The notes: a model not told the origin generated them from the sequence alone. 64,000 nucleotides of DNA from Qipengyuania xiamenensis (GCF_019711495.1 NZ_JAIGNM010000003.1:186001-250000), one strand, 5' to 3'; positions 1 to 9,642 are shown, counted from the stretch's first letter. Numbers and translations are program-made.

Positions 1-2
1 CA

Positions 3-1391
3 GCCAGCCAGCTTGACGGGCGCACCGGGGCTTGTGCCCGCGCCTCGCAAGCGGCGGTAACCATGCTCAACAACAATGCCTTGCTCGCATCCGATGACCG
101 GACGGTAAGTGTCACGGCGGAAGCCGCGTGCGACGCGACTGGCCAGATCCGTTTCTTCCAGGACAAGGCCAAGGCCACCGCCGCGACAAGCGACGAGAAT
201 GCGAATTATGTCGAAGTGTTCGTCGACGCCCGCCGCCTGGATTATGCGATCCTTCCGTTCACCGGGGCGCTGGCAGGTGAAGACCTGAACGGAATTGCCT
301 TTGCCGGGCTTGGATCTGCAATTTGCAAGGTCCCGCCGGTGATGATGTGCAATCCGAACGAAAGCTCGGATCCCGCCTTCAAGACCGCCAATTACGCCGG
401 GCATGGCGTTCGCCTGATCGCCAACGATCAGGGCGGCCTCTACGGACCCGGCGTCTTCGGATATCTGGAAACCAATGCCGGCAGCGGCGCGATCGCCACC
501 GCGCGTACGTTGGGTCGCGAAATTCCCCCGGGAGACTGCATTTCCACCGATGGGGCGGACGTCAAACCGGGTCAGCAGATCAGCGTGCTCGATGCTCTCA
601 ACACGCGCGTCGGGGTTTATGCCAACGGCCTCAACAACGTCTGCGGACAGGGCGACGACCTGTGCCCGCCGCCAGCCAATGCGCGGATCGACCTGCTGCA
701 AAAAGGCGGCAGCTGCGCAATCGGCAACAGCGGTTTCCAGGTTGGCCCCAACCCGTACCGTCCTACTTCGCCGGTCAACGATCTGACTGCCTCCGAGCTC
801 ACAGGTCTCGATCCGATGGGCTTTCCGCGCGACAAATGTCACGCAGTGAGCGAGCTGGGATCCTGCGCACAAGGCACCATGGGTGACGGAAACTGGGACA
901 GGAACGCCTATTACACCACCAATGGGCTTGGCAGCATGCCGGCAACTTGGTCAAATTATGGCTACTCCGAGCTGTCAGGCCGCTCTACGCCGACGCGTTA
1001 CCAGCAATATCGCTGGGAGTATGACCAGCATGTTGCGGGCGGCGGTCAGCTAACCAATCCTTCCACCATTCCAGGCGGCTTTGATGTGCAGCGCTCGCCG
1101 CTTTGCAACACGCCTGGGGTTCCACCAGCTTCGACGCCCGATCGCCGCATCCTCAGCATCGCAGTCATCAATTGCACCGCAGAAGGCGTGGGGTCGAGCA
1201 CTACCGACGCTCGAATCGAGAAGTTCGTCGACGTTTTCCTCGTCGAGCCCTCCGCACGTCGGGGCAGCGGCTCCAACCTTAGAACTGCAGCGAGCGACGT
1301 CTATGTCGAGATCATCGGTGAAACCGTCCTCGGTGGCGGTTCGGACCAGGGGCAGGAGATCCGCAAGGATGTCCCGTATCTGATCGAATGA
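3..1391 (+). CDS. TadG-like Flp pilus assembly protein, 5' end outside window
   Basis: The frame is open from base 3, and the first codons (ASQLDGRTGACARASQAA) read as continuous protein, so the gene starts upstream and only about 462 C-terminal residues are seen. It contains several Cys residues and no membrane segment, as expected for the exported part of a TadG-type protein whose TadE/G hydrophobic N-terminus lies upstream. TadG proteins are anchored in the inner membrane and help assemble type IVc pili. It overlaps the next gene by 4 bases (ATGA). The assignment relies strongly on the operon context, because the C-terminal part of TadG is poorly conserved. Confidence 0.72.
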   Translation, partial: ASQLDGRTGACARASQAAVTMLNNNALLASDDRTVSVTAEAACDATGQIRFFQDKAKATAATSDENANYVEVFVDARRLDYAILPFTGALAGEDLNGIAFAGLGSAICKVPPVMMCNPNESSDPAFKTANYAGHGVRLIANDQGGLYGPGVFGYLETNAGSGAIATARTLGREIPPGDCISTDGADVKPGQQISVLDALNTRVGVYANGLNNVCGQGDDLCPPPANARIDLLQKGGSCAIGNSGFQVGPNPYRPTSPVNDLTASELTGLDPMGFPRDKCHAVSELGSCAQGTMGDGNWDRNAYYTTNGLGSMPATWSNYGYSELSGRSTPTRYQQYRWEYDQHVAGGGQLTNPSTIPGGFDVQRSPLCNTPGVPPASTPDRRILSIAVINCTAEGVGSSTTDARIEKFVDVFLVEPSARRGSGSNLRTAASDVYVEIIGETVLGGGSDQGQEIRKDVPYLIE

Positions 1392-1882
1392 GCCGCTTCG
1401 AAGAATTCCTACGTGACGAGCATGGCGCTGCAGCCGCCGAAATGGCGCTGATGGTTCCCCTGTTGCTGATCCTCATGTTCAGCGGCTTCGAGGCAGGCCA
1501 TTATTTCTACACCGAACACCAGGTCATCAAGGCGGTGCGCGAAGGCTCTCGCTATGCTGGCCGGCTTGGTTTCGCGAATTTCCCGTGCGGCGGCTCTGCC
1601 GATCCGACCGCTGTGGCCAACATACAGCAGGTGACGCGTACCGGTACGGTTACCGGGACCGAGCCCCGCGTGAGCGGTCTAGCACTTAGCGATATCACGG
1701 TGACACATCGCTGCGACGCAAACTTCACCGATTCCGGTATCTTCAAGGGCACCACGGGCGGAGCACCGATCGTGCTGGTCAGGGCGGAGACCGGGTACAA
1801 TTCGCTCCTGGGGGCAATGGGACTCATGGACACCTCGGCAGTCGTCCAGGCGAGCTCGGAAGCAGTGGTGAACGGAATATGA
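1388..1882 (+). CDS. TadE-family minor pilin-like protein
   Basis: A protein of 164 residues. Residues 12-35 (HGAAAAEMALMVPLLLILMF) are the TadE signature: a short basic/acidic leader, then GAAAAEMALMVPLL as a class III leader with Glu, then one hydrophobic helix. The rest is periplasmic. TadE-like pseudopilins are cleaved by the prepilin peptidase and act in Tad pilus assembly. The ATG overlaps the TadG stop as ATGA, and the 3' end overlaps the next gene by 4 bases, so translation is probably coupled. Confidence 0.85.
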   Translation: MSRFEEFLRDEHGAAAAEMALMVPLLLILMFSGFEAGHYFYTEHQVIKAVREGSRYAGRLGFANFPCGGSADPTAVANIQQVTRTGTVTGTEPRVSGLALSDITVTHRCDANFTDSGIFKGTTGGAPIVLVRAETGYNSLLGAMGLMDTSAVVQASSEAVVNGI

Positions 1883-2478
1883 GACGCATCGCAGCCTTTA
1901 TTCGCGATACGAGCGGAGCAATCGCGGCTGAGTTCGCGCTCGTTCTGACGATCCTTGTGCTGTTCCTTTTCGGAATCATGGATGTCGGCTACTATGCTTG
2001 GGAACTGAACCGCGGGGAAAAGGCGACCCAGATGGGCGCGCGCTGGGCTGTGGCAACTGATCTAATTCCCTCCGGACTCGCAGGCTACAGCTTCGCAACC
2101 GATGGCGGCATCCCGCAGGGAACCGTTGTGCCTCAGTCCGCATTTCCCGGAGTGACCTGCACCAGCACCGGATGCACCTGTTCGGGAACGTGCAATTTTG
2201 GCACAACCGCGAATACGGCCTCCTTCGATGCGATCGTTGCGCGTATACAAGATTTCAAGTCCGACGTCGCATCCGAGAATGTCGAGGTGGAATACAGTTG
2301 GTCCGGACTCGGCTATGCCGGTGATCCGAATGGGCCCGATGTGGCTCCAATAATAACGGTTCGCCTAGTGAATATGGAACATCGCCCGCTCTACGGCTTC
2401 ATCTTCGGATCCGTAGGCCTGCCCGAGTTCGCCTACTCGCTCACCAGCGAAGACGGCGAAGGAACCTTTTCGCATTGA
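1879..2478 (+). CDS. Second TadE/TadF-like minor pilin protein
   Basis: A protein of 199 residues starting MRRIAAFIRDTSGAIAAEFALVL, with the same GAxAAEFAL leader and single N-terminal helix as the preceding TadE. The following region has five Cys in a short stretch (around CTSTGCTCSGTC), suggesting disulphides in the periplasm. Tad operons usually carry a TadE and a TadF beside TadG, and this gene fills the second place. It overlaps both neighbours, by ATGA at the 5' end and TTGA at the 3' end. Confidence 0.83.
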   Translation: MRRIAAFIRDTSGAIAAEFALVLTILVLFLFGIMDVGYYAWELNRGEKATQMGARWAVATDLIPSGLAGYSFATDGGIPQGTVVPQSAFPGVTCTSTGCTCSGTCNFGTTANTASFDAIVARIQDFKSDVASENVEVEYSWSGLGYAGDPNGPDVAPIITVRLVNMEHRPLYGFIFGSVGLPEFAYSLTSEDGEGTFSH

Positions 2479-3674
2479 ACGGCAAGAACATGACAAGCTT
2501 CGAAAGCATCTTCAAAGTGTCGAATACCGCGGAGACGGGCCTTCCAGACAAGGTCTTTGTCTTCGCGCGCACCGGTGAGCTGGACGGACTTGGCTCGCTC
2601 GCAGACACCGTTTCGCTTGTCGAAATCGAACCTGGCGAAATGCTGCCCGACGCTTGCATCGCGCAGGCACATATCGCTGTCGTCGAGGTAGATCCCGCCG
2701 ACAGCCGCTCGATCGCCCGCCTCGATGCCCTGCGCAGGATGCGGCCCCATCTTCCGGTCATCGCCGCGCTGAGCCGGGTCGACCTCAATGTCACGCGCCT
2801 TCTGCTGCGCAAGGGCATTGGCGATGTCGTGGAAATGCCGTTCACGGTCGACGACCTGCTGACTGCAATCCTCGACGTCGAGCGCGAGATCGGCGCCTCG
2901 GCCCAACAGGATGTTGCCCTGGCTCCGGTTATTGCAGTGCAGAAATGCCACGGCGGAGCAGGTGCCACGACGATCGCGACCCACCTCGGCGATGCGATCG
3001 CGCGTGAAATGGGTGAAGCTTGCCGCGCCTGCATAATTGATCTTGACCTCCAGAGCGGTGACGTAGCGTCGTATTTCGACAGTTCATCGCGCCAGACCCT
3101 TCTCGACCTTGTCGAGGCCGGCTCCAGGCTCGACGACGAACTCATGCAGGCTGTGGCCACCGAAGCCACTTCGGCCAGCGACATCATCTCAGCTCCTGCC
3201 GAAATCCAGCCCATTGAAGAACTGAAACTGGCTGGCTTGCAGCAGGTCATCGCCATGGCGCGCCGTCGCTACGATATTGTGATCTTCGACATGCCAGGCG
3301 CGCTGACGAACTGGGCGATGTCGGTGATGTTGGCGGCCGATGCAGTCCTTCTGGTCGGCCATGAATCGATCAGCGCACTGCGCCAGGTCAAGCGCAAGCT
3401 ACGATTGCTACAGGATATGGATTATCACGCCTCGCGCGTCGCCATTGCCCTGAACAACTCGGCATCGGGCCTCTTCAAGAAAGTCGATCGTCGCGGCATC
3501 GAAGACGCGCTGGGACACCGTATTTCCGCGATTATCGCTTCCGACCCGCAACTGATCGAACAGGCACAAACGCAGGGAGTCCTCGCTCGCAGGATCCAGC
3601 GCAAGAACCGCTTTACGAGCGATATCGAAAAGCTGGCTGACGATCTGCTCAATCTGCTCGAAAGGGAGCAGTGA
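2475..3674 (+). CDS. cpaE: TadZ/CpaE-type pilus localisation ATPase
   Basis: A protein of 399 residues. Residues 25-140 form a degenerate receiver-like domain, and residues 152-399 a MinD/ParA-type ATPase with the deviant P-loop KCHGGAGATT (157-166). TadZ/CpaE places the Tad secretion machine at the cell pole. The chosen start is TTG at 2475, because it overlaps the previous stop as TTGA, like the ATGA junctions upstream, and has AAGGA 11 bases before it. ATG at 2490 (MTSFES) is a real alternative that would shorten the protein by five residues. Confidence 0.88.
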   Translation: MNGKNMTSFESIFKVSNTAETGLPDKVFVFARTGELDGLGSLADTVSLVEIEPGEMLPDACIAQAHIAVVEVDPADSRSIARLDALRRMRPHLPVIAALSRVDLNVTRLLLRKGIGDVVEMPFTVDDLLTAILDVEREIGASAQQDVALAPVIAVQKCHGGAGATTIATHLGDAIAREMGEACRACIIDLDLQSGDVASYFDSSSRQTLLDLVEAGSRLDDELMQAVATEATSASDIISAPAEIQPIEELKLAGLQQVIAMARRRYDIVIFDMPGALTNWAMSVMLAADAVLLVGHESISALRQVKRKLRLLQDMDYHASRVAIALNNSASGLFKKVDRRGIEDALGHRISAIIASDPQLIEQAQTQGVLARRIQRKNRFTSDIEKLADDLLNLLEREQ

Positions 3675-3675
3675 C

Positions 3676-5061
3676 ATGTGGAAGGTGAAAACCTCGCCCG
3701 AACCGGCGGTAAATGACGAAGGCAACGCCATCGTTTCGAGCGCAGAGGAGCAGGAACGCATCCTGTTCGGCGAAAAGGACAAGCAGCGCGAAGCGATGCT
3801 CGACCTCAAAGTCTCGATCCACAAGGCCCTGCTCGACCGCCTGAACCTGGGCATGCTCGACAAGACGCCGGTCGACCAGATCAAGTCGCAGATCGCCGGA
3901 ATCATGCCCGAGCTGGTGAGCGATCAGGAATATCCGCTCAACCGGCAGGAACGCGAAGCCCTGATTCAGGAAGTGGTCGACGAATTGCTCGGCCTCGGCC
4001 CGCTCGAACCGCTGCTGCAGGACGAGACGATCACCGACATCCTGGTCAATGGCTACAAAACCGTTTTCGTGGAGCGACGCGGCCAGCTCGAAGCTGTTCC
4101 CACCCGCTTCCAGGACGAAAAGCACCTGATGCGCGTGATCCAGAAGATCGTCAGCGCGGTCGGTCGCCGCGTCGATGAAAGCTCGCCTTTCGTCGATGCG
4201 CGTCTTGCAGACGGCAGCCGTGTCAATGCGATCGTGGCGCCGCTTGCAATCGACGGCTCGCTACTCTCGATCCGTAAATTTTCCAAAACCCCGATCAGCA
4301 TCGAAAAGATGATCGGCCTTGGCTCCATCCCCGAGCAGATGGCTGAGGTGATGCACGCCATCGTCGCTTCGCGCCGCAACGTGCTCATCTCGGGCGGTAC
4401 CGGTTCGGGTAAGACGACGCTGCTCAACGCCATGTCGACTTATATCGACGAGCAGGAACGCATCGTCACGATCGAGGACTCGGCCGAACTCCAGCTCCAG
4501 CAAGCGCATGTCGCCCGCCTCGAGACCCGTCCGCCGAACATCGAAGGCACCGGCGAAGTCACGCAGCGCGACCTGGTGAAGAACGCTCTGCGCATGCGTC
4601 CCGACCGCATCATCGTTGGGGAGGTTCGCGCCGGCGAGGCATTTGACATGCTTCAAGCCATGAACACGGGCCACGACGGTTCGATGACCACGGTCCACGC
4701 CAACACGCCGCGCGATGCGCTTTCGCGTGTCGAGCAGATGATCGGCATGAGCGGCATCGACATCACTGCGAAAAGTTCGCGAGCGCAGATCGCATCGGCA
4801 CTCAACGTAGTGGTCCAGGTTGGCCGTCTCTCGGATGGCCGACGCAAGGTAAAAAGCCTTTCGGAACTGACCGGCATGGAAGGCGAAACCATTACGATGC
4901 AGGAAATCTTCCGCTTCAAGATGACCGGCCGCGAAGATGATGGCACCGTGAAGGGTCATTTCGAGGCAACCGGCATCCGGCCGAAGTTCCTCCAGGACGC
5001 CGAGGCGCACGGTATTTCGCTTCCGACCAACCTGTTCCGTCCCGACCTGAAGATCGACTGA
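3676..5061 (+). CDS. cpaF: Tad pilus secretion ATPase CpaF/TadA
   Basis: A protein of 461 residues of the type II/IV secretion ATPase family. It powers Flp pilin polymerisation at the cytoplasmic face. Visible are the CpaF N-terminal helical region ([27 protein letters not shown]), Walker [10 protein letters not shown] near residue 240, a Glu-rich Walker B region ([10 protein letters not shown]) and [15 protein letters not shown] with the second acidic box. Length is normal. It starts one base after the cpaE stop, with GGGAG just upstream. Confidence 0.95.
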   Translation: MWKVKTSPEPAVNDEGNAIVSSAEEQERILFGEKDKQREAMLDLKVSIHKALLDRLNLGMLDKTPVDQIKSQIAGIMPELVSDQEYPLNRQEREALIQEVVDELLGLGPLEPLLQDETITDILVNGYKTVFVERRGQLEAVPTRFQDEKHLMRVIQKIVSAVGRRVDESSPFVDARLADGSRVNAIVAPLAIDGSLLSIRKFSKTPISIEKMIGLGSIPEQMAEVMHAIVASRRNVLISGGTGSGKTTLLNAMSTYIDEQERIVTIEDSAELQLQQAHVARLETRPPNIEGTGEVTQRDLVKNALRMRPDRIIVGEVRAGEAFDMLQAMNTGHDGSMTTVHANTPRDALSRVEQMIGMSGIDITAKSSRAQIASALNVVVQVGRLSDGRRKVKSLSELTGMEGETITMQEIFRFKMTGREDDGTVKGHFEATGIRPKFLQDAEAHGISLPTNLFRPDLKID

Positions 5062-5064
5062 CTT

Positions 5065-6066
5065 ATGACCGCAATCGCCATACGCGTCATGTTCCTGATT
5101 GCGGTCTTCGTGGCCGTCTTCATCGTGGCGCAAATGCTTGCCCGATCAACAGCCCAGCGCCGGTCGCACGCAAGCGCCGTCAATCGCCGCCTTTCGATGA
5201 TCGAATCCGGTGCCGACAGGGATCACCTGATCGAACAATTGCTCAAGAACAGCCCGAAGAAGCAGAACCATTTGCCGCCCGTCATCCGCGGACTGGTCGA
5301 AAGCTTCCAGCGCGCCGTTTTTGCATCCGCCGTGCCATACAGCACGAGCACGCTGGGTATGATCATGCTGATCGCGGGCCTGTTGGTTTTCACGCTAGTA
5401 ATGCTCGGTGCGGCTGGCTTGGGTGCGTCGCTTGGATTTGGAACGATCTGGCTCGCGCTGCTGATTGCAGTGGCAATCGCTTTTGTCCTTCCCTTCATGA
5501 TCCTGCAGAGGATTGCAGCCTCGCGCCGCAAAAAGGTCGAGAAGCAGTTCCCCGTCGCATTGGATATTTTCGTGCGCGCGTTGCGGTCGGGCCACCCCGT
5601 TGCATCCGCCATCGAACTCCTGACCAAGGAAATGGAAGATCCCATCGGAACCGAGTTCGGCATTGTGGCCGATGAGATTACCTATGGCGCGGACCTGGTC
5701 AGCGCACTCCATGCAATGGCGGAGCGCTGGGATCTCGAGGACATGCGCATGTTCGTGGTATCATTGGCCGTCCAGAGCGAGACCGGCGGTAACCTTGCCG
5801 AAATTCTTGAAAACCTGGCCGAGGTCATTCGTGCCCGCGCTTCGATGTTCATGAAGGTGCGTGCGCTCAGTTCGGAAGGTCGCATGACCGGCTGGATGCT
5901 GTCCGTGCTGCCCGTGTTTACATTCGTAACGACGTTCCTGGCCGCACCGCAGTTCTATCTGAACGTTGCAGGTGATCCGATCTTCATCTTTGTCTCGATC
6001 ACGCTTCTGACTCTTTATGTGATCGGCCTGCTGATCATTCGCAAACTGGTCGACATCAAGGTCTGA
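5065..6066 (+). CDS. tadB: Tad pilus inner-membrane platform protein TadB
   Basis: A protein of 333 residues with an N-terminal helix (8-28), two helices around 92-145, a type II secretion F domain (KKVEKQFPVALDIFVRALRSGHPVASAIELL, about 155-275), and two C-terminal helices. TadB and TadC form the membrane platform that works with CpaF. It starts three bases after the cpaF stop and is followed by tadC after one base. Confidence 0.92.
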   Translation: MTAIAIRVMFLIAVFVAVFIVAQMLARSTAQRRSHASAVNRRLSMIESGADRDHLIEQLLKNSPKKQNHLPPVIRGLVESFQRAVFASAVPYSTSTLGMIMLIAGLLVFTLVMLGAAGLGASLGFGTIWLALLIAVAIAFVLPFMILQRIAASRRKKVEKQFPVALDIFVRALRSGHPVASAIELLTKEMEDPIGTEFGIVADEITYGADLVSALHAMAERWDLEDMRMFVVSLAVQSETGGNLAEILENLAEVIRARASMFMKVRALSSEGRMTGWMLSVLPVFTFVTTFLAAPQFYLNVAGDPIFIFVSITLLTLYVIGLLIIRKLVDIKV

Positions 6067-6067
6067 T

Positions 6068-7036
6068 ATGCTCGAACTCGCCGTCTCAAACACCTTTGTT
6101 CGCCTGCTCGTTCTGGCGCTGATTTTTGCGGTGGCCGTAGGGTTGGTGCTCGTCACCAGCAACTGGTTCACTGCTCGCGCAGACTCGAGCCGCCAACTCG
6201 CGAAGCTGGGGACCGGCGAAGACCGGCGGCATCAATCGTCGCTGCTCGATCAAGAGCGCGAGGGGCGCTGGGCGCGAATTACAGAGTCGATCGAAAGGGC
6301 AGGCATAGACCTCACCGACAAGAAGAATGACCGGCTTGCAGAGAAAATCAAGGCTGCCGGTTTTCGCAGCAAGGCTGCGCCGCGGATTTACACGCTGGCG
6401 CGCATCCTGTTGACCTTCGGTCTACCGGCGATCTGGTTGCTGCTGGTCACCGTTTCCGGTCGCGATACCGGCGTGATGACGATCTATGTCGTTTCGGCTA
6501 TCGCCGCGATGTTCGGCTTCTATCTTCCCTTTCTCTTGATTGAGGCCAAAGCCGATCGCAGGCGGCAAGCTATCATCAATGGTTTCCCCGATGCGCTCGA
6601 TCTCCTGCTTGTCTGCGTGGAGGCAGGTCTCGGACTCGAATCTGCGCTCGATCGCGTTGGACGCGAGATTGCGACCACTCATCCGCAGGTCGCCGAACTG
6701 TTCACGGAAACCACGTTGATGATGCGCGCCGGTGCATCGCGCGAGGATGCCATGCGCCGAATGGCAGACGGCGCTGGTGTTGACGAAATCCGCTCCTTTG
6801 CAACGCTGCTTATCCAGTCTGACAAACTGGGTACGAGCATTTCCAACACGTTGCGTGTGTACGCAGAAGAAATGCGTGAGGCCCGGCGCATGCGCGCAGA
6901 AGAAAAGGCACACCGCCTGCCGGTCTTGATATCGGTACCACTCGTAGTCTGCATGCTCCCGACGATGATCGGGGTTCTCATCCTTCCCGCAGCAATCGCC
7001 GTCATTCGGGAAATCAGTCCGGCTCTTGGAGGATAA
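6068..7036 (+). CDS. tadC: Tad pilus inner-membrane platform protein TadC
   Basis: A protein of 322 residues, paralogous in fold to TadB: one N-terminal helix, a central helix pair (about 97-160) and a T2SSF domain with INGFPDALDLLLVCVEAGLGLESALDRV, then C-terminal helices ending PAAIAVIREISPALGG. This ending and the order cpaF-tadB-tadC identify it as TadC. It is in the same operon, one base after tadB. Confidence 0.92.
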   Translation: MLELAVSNTFVRLLVLALIFAVAVGLVLVTSNWFTARADSSRQLAKLGTGEDRRHQSSLLDQEREGRWARITESIERAGIDLTDKKNDRLAEKIKAAGFRSKAAPRIYTLARILLTFGLPAIWLLLVTVSGRDTGVMTIYVVSAIAAMFGFYLPFLLIEAKADRRRQAIINGFPDALDLLLVCVEAGLGLESALDRVGREIATTHPQVAELFTETTLMMRAGASREDAMRRMADGAGVDEIRSFATLLIQSDKLGTSISNTLRVYAEEMREARRMRAEEKAHRLPVLISVPLVVCMLPTMIGVLILPAAIAVIREISPALGG

Positions 7037-7037
7037 T

Positions 7038-7823
7038 ATGAAACCTGCAACCACTCTCGCCCTCGCGGCCCTCGCAGTCAGCCTTGGCGGCTGCCAGTCG
7101 ATCGTCGATGCCTTCGGCTTCTCCGGAAAGTCCTCCGCCTCGACCTACCAGCTCGGGCAGTCCGATCTCGACGAAGGACGCGAGCATCTGCGCGCAGGCC
7201 GTCTCGGAAATGCGATTGCGCCGCTTCACCGCGCCGCGCTGAACCCGCAGACCAGCGGCGATGCGCTCAATGCGCTCGGCGTGACCTATGCAAAGCTCGG
7301 CCGTGCCGATCTTGCCGAGCGGTATTTCGTCGCTGCGGTCAAGACCGATCGCCAGAACGAACGCTACGCTGCGAACCTCGCGCGCTTCTATAATAGCGAT
7401 CTCGCCAGCGACATGCGCCTGGCTTACGCGCAGCGTGAAAAGGCCGCTCAAAGCTATGCTGCCTATGCCAGCACGGCACCCGAAAAGCCGTTCGAGCCCG
7501 AGCCGGACACGCGTCTCGTGCTGAGCGGCGGCGAAACCCGCAGCATCACCGTCTCCGGCGCAAGCCAGTCGACCCGCGTGAGCCGCGGCAGCGCCCCTGT
7601 ACAGCGGGCAGCGCCCGAACCGGCACCGGCACGCGTGCGCGTTTCCGGCGGCACGATCCGCCCGGCAAGCTCGGCGTCGCGCCCGGCAGAGATTTCGATC
7701 GGCGGCGGCAGCACGAGCGCGCCCTACCCGGCACGCGTGCGCATCGGCAGCGCCGACACGGGCAGCCGCTATCCGGTTCGCGTCCGCCTGCCTTCGCGCC
7801 CGGCGACCGCTTCGGACGACTAA
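7038..7823 (+). CDS. tadD: TadD-like TPR lipoprotein of the Tad operon
   Basis: The start is ATG 7038, set by GGAGG five bases upstream; an upstream in-frame TTG at 7026 lies before this site. The product has 261 residues with a lipoprotein signal, SLGGC and Cys19. Residues 40-130 hold TPR-like helices (GREHLRAGRLGNAIAPLHRAALNPQTSGDALNALGVTYAKLGRADLAERYF). The C-terminal third is low complexity, rich in Ser, Arg, Pro and Gly with repeated PARVR-type phrases. TadD lipoproteins act as pilotins or assembly scaffolds for the secretin; that role is inferred here from family and place. Confidence 0.82.
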   Translation: MKPATTLALAALAVSLGGCQSIVDAFGFSGKSSASTYQLGQSDLDEGREHLRAGRLGNAIAPLHRAALNPQTSGDALNALGVTYAKLGRADLAERYFVAAVKTDRQNERYAANLARFYNSDLASDMRLAYAQREKAAQSYAAYASTAPEKPFEPEPDTRLVLSGGETRSITVSGASQSTRVSRGSAPVQRAAPEPAPARVRVSGGTIRPASSASRPAEISIGGGSTSAPYPARVRIGSADTGSRYPVRVRLPSRPATASDD

Positions 7824-7832
7824 GCACCTCGC

Positions 7833-8294
7833 ATGGCGCTGACCTCGATCTGGCTCGCAGTCCTTGGCGCGACGTCGGGGCTTGGCGCCCTGCTCGACGC
7901 TTTCACCCGAAAGCTGCCGAACTGGCTGTGCATCGCCATGGCGCTTGCCGGGCTGACCTTCGGCTTCCTGCTCGACGGATGGACCGGGCTCGGCCTGCAT
8001 GCACTTCATGGCGTGCTGGCATTCGGCATCGGCTTCCTGCTGTTCAGCTGGGGTGTCTTCGGCGGTGGTGACGGCAAGTTCTATGCCGCCAGCGCGACCT
8101 TCTTCCCTGCCACCAAGGTCCTGATGCTGTTCGTTGCGATGACCTTCGCCGGTTTCGTGCTGGCGCTGGTCTGGTTCGCCGCCAAGCGCGGCTTCAAGAT
8201 CCGCCAGCGCTCGCAGGACGATTTCGCCAAGCTTCCCTATGGCATGGCAATCGCCATCGGCAGCCTGGCACTGGCCTTCTACACTCTGCAATGA
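7833..8294 (+). CDS. cpaA: Prepilin peptidase CpaA/TadV (A24 family)
   Basis: A protein of 153 residues with four or five membrane segments. The two catalytic Asp motifs of A24 aspartic peptidases are present: DAFTRKLPN near the N-terminus and GGGDGKF near residue 75. It lacks the methylase domain of PilD, as is usual for the Tad-type enzyme. It would cleave the leaders of the Flp pilin and the TadE-like proteins. It ends in an ATGA overlap with the next gene. Confidence 0.9.
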   Translation: MALTSIWLAVLGATSGLGALLDAFTRKLPNWLCIAMALAGLTFGFLLDGWTGLGLHALHGVLAFGIGFLLFSWGVFGGGDGKFYAASATFFPATKVLMLFVAMTFAGFVLALVWFAAKRGFKIRQRSQDDFAKLPYGMAIAIGSLALAFYTLQ

Positions 8295-8941
8295 CCAGCG
8301 CGGCCTATCATAGCCGCGACGGGGCCGGGCTTGTCCTGAAGATCCTCGGCCGGGCGACATTGCTTGTCGCGGGCCTGTGCCTTGCGATCGCAGTCGCGGC
8401 GCTCGTCCATGCCGAATTGCAGAACCGTGCGGTGGTGCGGATTGCCCTCGACCAGGTCCCGGTAGAACGGGTGGTCGAATTCGGCCACGAGGACGGTGCC
8501 TTCGCCATGGTCATGCCGGTGCCGCTCTCTGCGGTCGAGAGCATACCAAGCGGGGAAACGGATCGGGCGGCGATGAGGGGAGCGGATCGCCTGCAGCCTG
8601 CCGTCGCCTATGTCGAACCTGATGGCGACGGCGTGTTGCCGATCGACTTTTCCATCGAACAGGGCTTCACCTCGGCATCTGGCGGGGTCGGTGTGACCAA
8701 GACCATCGCCAACGAGCAAGGCGCCATGACGGGGCTCACCATCTTCCTTATCGGCGGATCGATCATCGAGATCGAGCGCAGCGAACTGGCCGGTGCCCTT
8801 GCGGCAATCGGCGCGAGCGAGCGCTCGAAGGCATTGCCGCCCGCAGGTGCAAATGGCCGTCTGTCGCTAGACCGGGTGCGGCAGGCCGGGCTCGATCTTC
8901 GCTATGACGCTATTCGTGACAGGCTGGTGCTCCACCCCTAG
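8291..8941 (+). CDS. Unknown single-pass membrane protein, end of Tad operon
   Basis: A protein of 216 residues that I do not recognise. Residues 18-42 form one strong membrane helix (GRATLLVAGLCLAIAVAALVH). The rest is probably periplasmic, ending in a segment (RLSLDRVRQAGLDLRYDAIRDRLVLHP) of the secretin/TonB short N-terminal (STN) style, which is only a weak resemblance. The ATGA overlap with cpaA puts it in the Tad operon, so it may be a pilus accessory factor. Its stop shares a CTAG palindrome with the stop of the convergent PilZ-HTH gene. Confidence 0.7.
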   Translation: MTSAAYHSRDGAGLVLKILGRATLLVAGLCLAIAVAALVHAELQNRAVVRIALDQVPVERVVEFGHEDGAFAMVMPVPLSAVESIPSGETDRAAMRGADRLQPAVAYVEPDGDGVLPIDFSIEQGFTSASGGVGVTKTIANEQGAMTGLTIFLIGGSIIEIERSELAGALAAIGASERSKALPPAGANGRLSLDRVRQAGLDLRYDAIRDRLVLHP

Positions 8942-9642
8942 GTGGTCGCGTCTCCGTCGCGGTCCCAGTCGATATTGATCTCGACGCAGGCCGTATCGAC
9001 ACCGGCGGCCTTCGCTATGCGCTGGCGGCACGCACGAACGATGTCGGCAAGCGAGGCATTGGCATCGTCGCTCGGTGCCGGGCTGCCCCGACCCGGAGCG
9101 CCATAGACCAGTTCCAGTTCGGTAACGCCAAGCTGGCTTGCTAGCCGCTGCATCGTTTCATGGCGCGGGCGAACCTGGTCGCCTTCCCACTTCCACAGGG
9201 TCGGCTTGCTGACGCCGACGAGTTCGGCGAAGGCGCGCATCGAGTTGCCGCTGGCAACGCGCAGGCGCTTGATCCGCTGGCCCAGCGTCTCGTGATCGAC
9301 GCCGAAGCGCGCGGCTCCTCCGCCATCCTCGATCGAGGCGACATCGTTCGCCGCCTGCATTTCCTCTTCGGAGATGGGCTCGGGAAAGCTGCAGCCATAG
9401 AGTTCGTCGGCGAACCAGACGACCTTGGCCCGAACCGCTCCGCTTTGCGGAAGGACGACTTCGAGCGGATCGTCGAGCGAGAGTTCGGCACCGGTTCGAA
9501 CCAGCATGCCGTTGCGCGACAGGTTGAGGACCTCGGCGTCGAACGCCCGTCCGGCCTGCCCCACACCGGTATTCAGCCGCAACACCAATCGCGGCTGCCG
9601 GCGTCCGCGGTCGCCCAGGCCCTCTAAGGTAGTTTCCTGCAT
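8938..9642 (-). CDS. PilZ domain fused to an XRE-type helix-turn-helix
   Basis: A protein of 234 residues. Residues 12-100 form a PilZ domain with both c-di-GMP contact motifs intact: R14-xxx-R18 (RRQPR) and N40-x-S-x-x-G45 (NLSRNG). Residues 118-180 are a Cro/C1-type HTH (LGQRIKRLRVASGNSMRAFAELVGVSKPTLWKWE). A further C-terminal segment follows. The start at 9642 has GAGGGG close upstream; longer in-frame openings lack one. It lies tail-to-tail with the Tad operon. A c-di-GMP-responsive regulator is a reasonable inference, but its target genes are unknown. Confidence 0.85.
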   Translation of the reverse strand: MQETTLEGLGDRGRRQPRLVLRLNTGVGQAGRAFDAEVLNLSRNGMLVRTGAELSLDDPLEVVLPQSGAVRAKVVWFADELYGCSFPEPISEEEMQAANDVASIEDGGGAARFGVDHETLGQRIKRLRVASGNSMRAFAELVGVSKPTLWKWEGDQVRPRHETMQRLASQLGVTELELVYGAPGRGSPAPSDDANASLADIVRACRQRIAKAAGVDTACVEINIDWDRDGDATT

